From Amphibalanus amphitrite (taxonomy: Eukaryota > Arthropoda > Thecostraca > Balanomorpha > Balanidae): DNA of 64,000 nucleotides. The stretch covers positions 124,001 through 188,000 of the forward strand of contig NW_024882328.1 in NCBI RefSeq assembly GCF_019059575.1, given 5' to 3'. The translations under genes were made by a program, and so were the position numbers. The notes under the pieces were generated by a model. It was not told the DNA's origin and did not search any database. It worked only from the letters and a program-made list of their open reading frames with translations. The first letter of the stretch is position 1, and every line of letters starts with the position of its first letter. Positions 57,101 through 64,000 of the stretch are shown piece after piece.

Positions 57101-60100
57101 TAGCTACTCGTCCAGTGCGAAAGTACTCAGATGATTTCATTTCTGAAAGGTTGCGGTTATTATCGGAGGTATTCCAGCGAGCTCGGGAGCGGCAGTCTGA
57201 GCGAATGTGTGAATACAAACATTATTATGACCGGCGGCACCGAGCTAAGGATGTAGAATATCGACCTGGTGACCGCGTGTTGTGTAAAAATTTTGGAGCT
57301 AGGTCAAAGATGGATGATCCTTGGCTGGGACCTTATGTTGTAGTGCAACGTGTGGGCCGTCGCCATGTAGACGTACAGGATGATCGGGGTCGCATTCGTC
57401 GTACGCACATGCGAAATATGAAGCGTGTGTTTGAGTGTCCTGTGTGAAACCGGAAACGTCGAAAACAGGGTGTTTATGTGCGCCAACTGTTCTGTTGTAC
57501 TTATGTGTGACTGCATCATATTTTGTTGTGCTGTGTAGAAAACGTTTTCGTTTTTTTTTTTTGAAAAGGGGGGAAATGTCGAGGGCGCGCCTGTTGATGC
57601 GGCGCCTTTCAGGTGACCTTGGCCTGGGCCGGTCACGTGGTGCTCGGGTCGGCCGCGAGCCGGGCGGCCGGAGTCAGTGGTTTTCGGAATACAGTGACGG
57701 CCGGATGCGCTGTGTGTCCGACTGCGACGGGTCCGGTCAGCTGCCGCGACAGATGTAGCTACGCTACGGTCAATGACTATGGCAAATCTATAACACTGAA
57801 ACTCCCTCGAAGAGTTAAGTGTATGCCATGAAATGTGGAAAAACTGGCGACGAATCAGTCCCACCAGACGACAGGGTCCTACCTCACCTGGGAGTCTCTG
57901 CACAGTTCCCCTGCTCCTGATCTGAGCGGGTCGCCGTGCCCGTTGCCAAGCTCAATTTGGAGGAGGTCGTGGTCAGCGTCTTCTTTTTACCGACACCACC
58001 GAATGAAAACAGCTGCCTGCAACATCAGTATTTAATCACATGGAGTCATGGACAGTGCTCATAACGAGCGAGTACGGAGATTTAAGCACACTCCTCTATC
58101 ACGGCGGAAAATCTTAGATTTAGTTACCCAGCCGATTTTTGGGGGGCATTGATAATATAGCAATCAGCGTATTCGGATCCCACTGTCTAGTTGAGCGTAT
58201 ACATTTTTAGTCGACCTAGGGCTAAAACTTTCCCGACTTATGGGAGTAGGACGTGGAATGCAAAACTGAAACCAATGCAAACTGACCGTTTCTTTGACGA
58301 GGGGTTGACGGCGTTGGTGAGCAGGTTGCCGTAGTGTTCGGACCGCAGGAAGCGCGGGTAGCAATCTTTCTTCAGTAGCAGCTCGTAGACGTGGTCGGCA
58401 GCCTGGTCGAACGTGAAGCGGCTCGGGTTCTTCATCAGCTTCTGGGTCTTCTCCATGGTTCTGCCGTCTATGTTGATCTCACACGGTGCACCGGGACGTA
58501 AAAACTCGCTGGAACACACATACATTTTGTGTTTAACTTCTATTGTGACTGATCTAGTCAAGTGCAATAACCGATAATCTCTAGATCCATAAATGCAGTA
58601 ATCCCACGCTTTATCTAATCGGTGATCTTTGGGTTTAAATACGGTATTCCTATTACATCATCCACTGAGATAGGGATAACGGATTCAAAGCACTTTGATC
58701 GGTTTGACGGTGATGCATACAGATGTGGAAGCACCGGTTTTTGTACACGAGCTAACGGGACTCACTGCGTTAGATGGATTTATTGGTATCTTACGAGTAA
58801 ATGGCGCTGACTCGGCTCTCCACGTCACTGAGAGCCGCCTTCCTCAGCTGGTGGACGGCCGTCCAGAATCGGATGTTCTCGTGACTGTGCTCCTTCTGCA
58901 TACATTTGGTGATCTCGTGAAGGCCAGTCGGGTCGGCAGCCAGCTCATCCAGACTAATGGCCCAGCGGCGCACGCGCCACTCCGTCGGGCACTCCACCCT
59001 GTCAAAACACAGCCGAAACACCGGAATCGCTCACCATAGTGACACCGTAAGTATTTATCGCAACCGTGTGCACGGCAACGGGCAATATATTGTGCTGGCC
59101 ATGGCTTGATTGACCCGCTCGTTATCTTTTGAGTTGTGTGCACTTCCTGTATCGGCATGTGAGCACGAGCGAATCTTAATTAGACGAGCTCTACAGTGCA
59201 CACCACAGATGTAGGACTATTTCGAAGATAACTGGTAAATGAAATTATGACGAGCTGATCAGAAACCTTACGAGATGTCTGTACTTATTAGAGACTTGGT
59301 GGATGGCTCGGATTAAATTTCAAGCATATTAGCGTCACTAATTTATTCAACGAATAAGTAGCGAGTATTGCGAATAGCTAGCAAAAAAAAAAGTTATATA
59401 GCACACATACTCGAAACAGGGTACAGTAAGATGAGAGCCTCTCCATGGAAGCATTCATTAACGCCTTTGATATGATGTGCACTGTGTGGGATGCAGGTGA
59501 GAAAGCAGAGCGTTTGGACACTGCGCTCACTCACTCACAGGGGCTGGCCAAGCTCCATGAACGTGGGGTCGTCGGTGAGCCACGGGTTGCTGGGCAGCAC
59601 GGGTGACAGCAGCGGGTCAAACTCCAGGTAGGTCTCGTAGCTGGCCACCAGACACTCGGCGGCCTGGGACACCTTGGAGCGCGCCCGCATCAAACAGCCA
59701 CGGAGATGCCGTAGCTGAAATGCAAATAAATGTTAAATTGATGATAAAAAGTTGCTGATATGTCGTATCAAAAGCATAATGATAGAAAGAAGTCGGCCAG
59801 CGTTGAGTATACATAGTACATACGGTATCCGTATGCCAAACAATACAGGAACATATAGATAATGCGATGACATGAATGCGAGAGAGAAGATGAAACTATT
59901 GTGCTGAGTCGATGCGTATCATTTGAGTTTTCCGAGCACAAATGCCAATCTCGGTATGCTAACCCTACTCGACAGACTAGTGACCGGATCTGACCTCCGC
60001 AGTGAGGCTGGCCCGGCTGTTCCGTTCGGTGCCGGTAGCGGCCGCCCTGCCCGGCTGCACGGGCCGGCACTCCAGGCTGCTGGTGAACCCCGGCGGCGGC

Positions 60101-61748
60101 ATGTACACCCGCCAGTAGGCACGCTCCTGGCTGTCCGCCACCAGCTTGTCGCCTCTGGAGCGCTCCTTCGCAGCCTTCAGCTGTGGGTCGTGGAACTGCT
60201 GTCAGCGCACGGTCACCAATACGCTCCTTAGTGGCCGTTTGCTGTCGGTAGGGTGTGGAACTGCCACGCCGTCGTGCAGAAGCAGAGGTTCACGTCTAAG
60301 GACAATCCTCGGCGCCCATTAGCAGTCGGCAATAAGCAAATGACTGTCAATTCCGCTTTCACAGTGCTAATACCCAAACTCAGGATGTCAGACCGTATGA
60401 TGATTTGCCTGTTTGAGCGGGTAAATCTACCCATCATATAGCAAAACAACGGCATTACCTGGTGGTTCGATGGTTGGATATTTAGGTATTCAGATGTTAC
60501 AGCTTACGCATAGGTATTACGCACCCAAAATACAAAAGCAAATGGGAAGACTTGACGTGGATCTAAAGGAAACAGTCCAATGGCCGTTGTGTCTAATGAA
60601 CTGCATTTCCATTAATCTGAGTCGGTAATAAGCTAATAAAGTATCGTTCGTTCCACCCACGTTTAAAAACGCCACCTAGTTAAATTAGAAGTAAGTACGC
60701 ACTCACCTGTTCTTCCGCTTGCATAACAATAAATTCCCATTTTGACGAGAGCGTTTTCTTCAGCTGGTCGTATGCTTCCTGAAATCAGAATTACCCTAAG
60801 TAAGGAAATTCACAGAAACTAAGCAGTTGTTAGCGAGTAGTCCTAACTAACAGGTTATTGAATTTCTTATCACTTTTTTAACGTGGACACATTTATTTGG
60901 GCACGTAGGTACAATATGGTACATAATGAGTATACACGATACAAAACCAGAGCCATGAACGTAACAGCTCCCGGGAGGGATCGAAAAACTTAGATGACCT
61001 AAAACGATCTCAGTGGAGTCAAATACGAGTATAACATGCGAGCGAGCGCAGCGCTATCTACAATTAATTATGTCGCATAATACCTACAACTTCATCTATA
61101 ATATGTATATAATGAATCTCTCAGCAAGTAATAGCTTATTTACCATTTCATATTCCTCCAGCGCGTCTTTTTGTTTTCCTCTGATCATTTTCTTCTGGAT
61201 GTAGATGGCATAGTCTGTGGGGTCGGGCACGTGATTCTGCGACGGCCAGTAGTAGGGAGTCTGCAACGCGAATCATGTGGCGGTTATCGATAGGTATGGA
61301 TCGTGAGGCGAAGCGTATTCAAGTGAGAGAAAGCATTTTTATTTGCGTGCATTAGCATGAATAACTAGCCTATGTTTTGCAACCGAACAACCACATTACC
61401 TACCAACCATGGCTTAAAAATCAATTGCTTAATTAAATAAATCGATCAACTCACAATGAAGATAATAAACAAAAATAGGCTTATGCAGCATCACAAACAC
61501 CGCAATTTTTTTCCAAATGTCTCAAAGTTATTTTTACCCCAATAATTTATCTCAAGCATCGGTCACAGCCTCCTTCCTATTACGAGTCAGCTAAGTGATA
61601 AGCGATCGGTCAGTGTCCTTGCGCATGGACCATCTCACCTGAAACCTGTACAGGGACGAATCGTCCCTGACCTGGAGAGTCTTGCCCTCACCAACGGGGA
61701 AGATATATCCGTGCTGGCAGAGCAGCGAGGCCAGATGCAGGGCCTCCG
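51168..61748 (-). CDS. R7-type regulator of G-protein signalling (DEP-GGL-RGS), 5' end outside the window
   Basis: Nine well-phased exons, read right to left: 61639-61748, 61144-61260, 60707-60778, 59995-60198, 59539-59714, 58795-58998, 58287-58508, 57888-58016, 51947-52160; a tenth, 51168-51210, is likely. They encode the end of the DEP domain (EALHLASLLCQHGYIFP), the R7 linker (TPYYWPS, KWEFIVMQAEEQ, ERAYWRVYMPPPGF), the GGL region ending YLEFDPLLSPVLPSNPWL, a full RGS domain (RRWAISLDEL to YPRFLRSEHYGNLL), and a Ser/Pro/Lys-rich tail. R7 RGS proteins pair with Gbeta5 through GGL, are anchored through DEP, and speed GTP hydrolysis by Galpha-o/i in neurons. The N-terminal DEP part lies beyond 64000. 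A gypsy element occupies the intron between 52160 and 57888. Confidence 0.92.
52226..52312. repeat. Palindromic CAATTGTA array and adjoining hairpin
   Basis: ACAATTGT palindromes recur about six times (52233-52283). They are followed by ATTCGTTCT, a four-base loop and its complement AGAACGAAT. The cluster lies in the RGS intron, 35 bp left of the gypsy 5' LTR. Confidence 0.7.
52349..52523 (+). repeat. Gypsy 5' LTR
   Basis: 175 bp, starting TGTCG and ending CGACA. It is identical by eye to the 3' LTR. It is GC-rich and very short for this superfamily. Confidence 0.95.
52607..53659 (+). CDS. gag: Gypsy Gag with one CCHC zinc knuckle
   Basis: A 350-residue structural protein. It has an N-terminal capsid-like helical region (about residues 20-190, with LFDGSTSLESFLQQC near the start), then an Arg/Ser/Pro/Gly-rich basic stretch, and one CCHC knuckle (CYACRGFGHLKRDC) close to the C-terminus. 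Gag assembles the particle and packages element RNA through the knuckle. The frame is intact. The last 73 bases overlap pol in the -1 frame. Confidence 0.92.
   Translation: MGNPDEAADAGSQPVMRVALGDFPLFDGSTSLESFLQQCERLSHLGGIPVSQLPSIIAARCRGLAQRVVEGAAAGAEVTTALRHAFSTTSTAAAATQLSGLKKGSMSALEYSLEVKRMIRLACPEFFDATGKVKNCCGTSYQAALYRHLLVGLSDQEKLLLSRQGVATFQAAVDELLREEALQDGGVRAEGPRVHWAECDAVDAADDGRPEPPRAREDRRQSVDRVTTSRRYNVPPGRDGCGFRRRSPGPPLGRGGRSPGRSPGRRPFGDEWRSRGDSRGRSPGGGASGAPSPRSSPGRRAGGRSSVDGRDSSSPEDEQHQRRRPPQCYACRGFGHLKRDCPNVRRGGRW
53587..57447 (+). CDS. pol: Gypsy Pol: protease, reverse transcriptase, RNase H, integrase
   Basis: An intact frame of 1286 codons, in -1 phase relative to gag. The first Met lies inside the overlap, so translation more likely enters by frameshift. 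Order: aspartic protease (DTGA, residues 44-47), reverse transcriptase (YSDD near 470-473), RNase H (TDSSS near 617), a linker of low complexity (about 740-850), integrase zinc domain (HH near 947, CC near 985), catalytic D, D, E (IDIVS near 1015, ECDAGSN near 1074, KIERRH near 1113) and a C-terminal GPY/F module (GPYVVVQRVG). All expected catalytic residues are visible, and no stop or frameshift was found. Integrase with the GPY/F module is characteristic of many Ty3/gypsy elements. Confidence 0.93.
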   Translation: MLCVQRLRASQTRLPKRAPGRTVVNLPITKVNINGFAVSDCLLDTGATENLIDSRVFSVLAPNAKLEPPVPLVSASGHSLNTLGTCRLSVDVLGNGETLTGVDFVVVHNLTHDVVLGWRFLSDNHVVLNCSPSQSAKIKLRLKKAVNVPPRSAVCLEVKIDRKLSDAEYLFVGQRSSNVEVADALLKPLSDNVIPIYIRNRTNQMITMHRRSVIGYAEAVADVDMCEGDAAAAPDGCEPADEPNIEVNSVSADDGRFVGKDTDEILSEFVIGDPITGAQRDKLAALLATFPEVFSRGYADIGKFRGDDVNLELQPGTSPQFVKPYPIPWSREEQLKSQLDELQSCGVLEEGEPADWNSPILLIPKGSNEYRIVQDLRALNKCLLPKRFVFPEIDDFVFSLGGWKVASSLDLRHAFWCLQLSHESSKICAFHALGKTYYPRRMPMGCMQSSYFLHLAMRKVLGDIEGCYLYSDDILLVSETVEDHFKLLHTVFERLQSAGLKVAPEKCKLFQTSLKYLGHLITPDGIGMDPERIRVIRDMPRPESLREAKRIFGLFSWFRKYVPSFSSIAEPLVKLCNAENYYWDDELTRCFDNLKAELCGNRILSYPKRGYPFLLYTDSSSTGSGQMLAQIFPDGRERVIAFSGNRYSRAQRKWTIFELELFSFIQGVKKWYKYLADAEFKWLCDCKSALQILKNKDCVNPRLIRWRAFLSQFHFETEHRPASQMQHVDAISRFHERTDGKMSVSDEDVSDEDSVHSPPEGVDKGGASRQPLSRPERGCGASGGDRRASGRGSAAGPAAADGAATESGVSGRCGPTAPDPQPAREEASVGDGGAGFATPVEADRRGKAYEDSESGEINLISEDFLSQLSLTRESLIWYQKHDRDCRSIAHRLRHGKWPRSTPVALRRECIAEFSLQNGVLVRYQREFETTPVIVWPAAKRFELLRCHHDVSTAAHCGAGKMCEVLRRRVWLPGMKRLCEEYVRSCRRCSKKKDTRPQNPPLIPQGADCPNAVLVIDIVSMPRSTISSKCQLLTCIDKFSGFVSAYPLETGSADCVADALAHHFLTFGPPERTECDAGSNLLKNNRVKEMCTFFGVQTRVSVGYCHQAVGKIERRHLDIKRRLRALSSSNGADWELLLPGILFSLNNEPCRTHGFSPFFLYFLRYPHSPISDLATRPVRKYSDDFISERLRLLSEVFQRARERQSERMCEYKHYYDRRHRAKDVEYRPGDRVLCKNFGARSKMDDPWLGPYVVVQRVGRRHVDVQDDRGRIRRTHMRNMKRVFECPV
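53629..53635 (+). promoter_or_regulatory. Probable -1 frameshift site CCCAAAC
   Basis: The heptamer CCCAAAC is phased X-XXY-YYZ in the gag frame (CCA AAC codons) inside the gag/pol overlap, eight codons before the gag stop. Slipping back one base joins gag to the protease frame. The X-XXY-YYZ pattern is the known signal; use of this heptamer here is inference. Confidence 0.6.
57577..57751 (+). repeat. Gypsy 3' LTR
   Basis: 175 bp, identical by eye to the 5' LTR, preceded by the polypurine tract at about 57563-57576. Confidence 0.95.
58287..58998 (-). CDS. RGS-domain exons of the R7 RGS gene
   Basis: Two exons (58795-58998 and 58287-58508) joined in phase 2 encode the nine-helix RGS box. Visible landmarks are RRWAISLDELAADPTGLHE, KEHSHENIRFW, EFLRPGAPCEINID, RFTFDQAADHVYELL and DCYPRFLRSE. 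The Glu-Asn pair in HSHENIRFW and the Asn in CEINID sit where RGS proteins contact the Galpha switch regions. The family's usual first segment ends FL; here HEITKCMQ replaces it, so affinity may differ. The domain is complete and unbroken. Confidence 0.93.
61639..61748 (-). CDS. DEP-domain C-terminal exon of the R7 RGS gene
   Basis: Thirty-six codons plus two bases end the DEP domain with EALHLASLLCQHGYIFP and SSLYRFQ, typical of R7 proteins. The donor is GTGAGA. The acceptor GCGCAG lies directly after a pyrimidine stretch that continues into the (TC)n strand of the microsatellite at 61771-61870. No earlier DEP exon was found between 61749 and 64000. Confidence 0.88.
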
Positions 61749-61769
61749 CTGCGCAGAGCAGGTGGGGAT

Positions 61770-63456
<1,687 letters not shown>

Positions 63457-63848
63457 CTCCACCACTACCCCTACCACTACCCCTACCACTACCCCTACCA
63501 CTACCCCTACCCTTACCCCTACCACTACCCCTACCACTACCCCTACCACTACCCCTAACCCTACCCCTACCCCTAACACTACATCTACCACTACCACTAC
63601 CCCTACCACTACTACTACCCATACTCCTACCTCTACCACTACCCCTACTACTACCCCTACCACTATCCCTACTACTACCCCTACCACTACCCCTACCCCT
63701 ACTACTACCCCTACCACTACACCTACCCCTACCACTACTCCTACCACTACTCCTACCACTACCACTACCCTACCCCTACCCCTACTACTACTACTACCCC
63801 TACCCCTACCCCTACCACTACCCCTACCCCTACCACTACCACTACCTA
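63457..63848. repeat. C-rich hexamer satellite (CCCCTA/CCACTA)n
   Basis: About 390 bp of CCCCTA, CCACTA and CTACTA units in irregular order. The other strand is TAGGGG/TAGTGG, with G-tracts at 6-bp spacing. It generates long Pro-Leu and Val-Gly frames that are not genes. Confidence 0.95.
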
Positions 63849-64000
63849 CCACTGGGTCATGTCAGCTCACATAATAATTGGATCCATTTAACTTTTTTTA
63901 AATCAGACTTTAAATTAAAAGTGCTTCTAGCCCTGCTGCTATTCGTGCCATTCCATTAGCCTTAGTCGAGTTTGTCGGAAATGGCGCCTTGTGACAAAAG
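63849..64000. other. Right edge, nothing seen
   Basis: Short mixed sequence after the satellite. No feature was recognised. Confidence 0.4.

Larger units (their letters stand above)
52349..57751 (+). mobile_element. Ty3/gypsy LTR retrotransposon with identical LTRs
   Basis: 5.4 kb with LTRs at 52349-52523 and 57577-57751. It has uninterrupted gag and pol frames, a purine tract (GAAAAGGGGGGAAA) before the 3' LTR and a TGG-starting primer-site-like sequence directly after the 5' LTR. There is no envelope gene. It sits in an intron of the minus-strand RGS gene in the opposite orientation. No direct target duplication is visible (left flank AAATA, right flank GATGT). Confidence 0.93.

Noticed and set aside
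57435-57758. A gene product after pol, such as an envelope-like protein
   Set aside because: The frame runs through the polypurine tract into the LTR and has no transmembrane or fusion features.
63457-63848. True telomere
   Set aside because: Units are irregular CCCCTA/CCACTA rather than the arthropod TTAGG repeat, and unique sequence continues on its right side.

Overview
This is a eukaryotic nuclear window, most likely from an arthropod and probably a crustacean; a barnacle-like genome would fit, but that is inference. The evidence is genes split into many short GT-AG exons, an arthropod-type GMC oxidoreductase, an astacin protease, a takeout/juvenile-hormone-binding-like secreted protein, an R7-type RGS gene, and a large load of short DNA transposons and microsatellites. 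There are no operons, bacterial signals or CRISPR arrays, and I recognised no tRNA or rRNA gene.

Layout. 1-6.5 kb: no recognised gene, two non-autonomous DNA elements (1214-2410 and 5520-6494). 6.7-8.5 kb: an intronless GMC oxidoreductase on the minus strand. 8.5-18.3 kb: gene-free, with a degenerate GC-rich minisatellite (about 11.27-12.26 kb) and two elements with terminal inverted repeats (14593-16504 and 16699-17624). 18.3-25.8 kb: a seven-exon astacin metalloprotease on the plus strand whose fourth exon carries a one-base frameshift; three TTAA-bounded elements sit in its introns, two of them near-identical and inverted. 25.8-32.8 kb: transposon graveyard, including a 2,997-bp element with about 60-bp inverted ends and a 7-bp target duplication that contains a dead RNase H/zinc-knuckle region. 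32.8-41.9 kb: an eight-exon secreted protein with a mucin-like Thr/Ser/Pro region, an acidic region and a takeout/JHBP-like C-terminal domain. 44.1-50.8 kb: a TTAA element split by a CR1/L2-like non-LTR retrotransposon. 51.2-61.7 kb and beyond the right edge: an R7-type RGS gene on the minus strand (DEP end, R7 homology region, GGL, RGS domain, Ser/Pro tail). One of its introns holds a structurally intact Ty3/gypsy element with two identical 175-bp LTRs, in antisense. The right end is a C-rich hexamer satellite.

The most unusual signal is a superfamily of TTAA-bounded elements of about 1-1.2 kb (1214-2410, 18950-19952, 21063-22262, 24438-25451, and 44143-50799 split by the LINE). Their sequences differ, but they share one end design: a G-rich terminal repeat next to a G-tract/C-tract hairpin, with a second copy of that repeat at the right end only, always 27 bp from the first. 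Their bodies are packed with AGGTCA/TGACCT nuclear-receptor half-sites and TGACGTCA sites, including inverted repeats with one spacer base that match the ecdysone-receptor consensus. The inverted pair inside the astacin gene could also fold its pre-mRNA across the catalytic exons.
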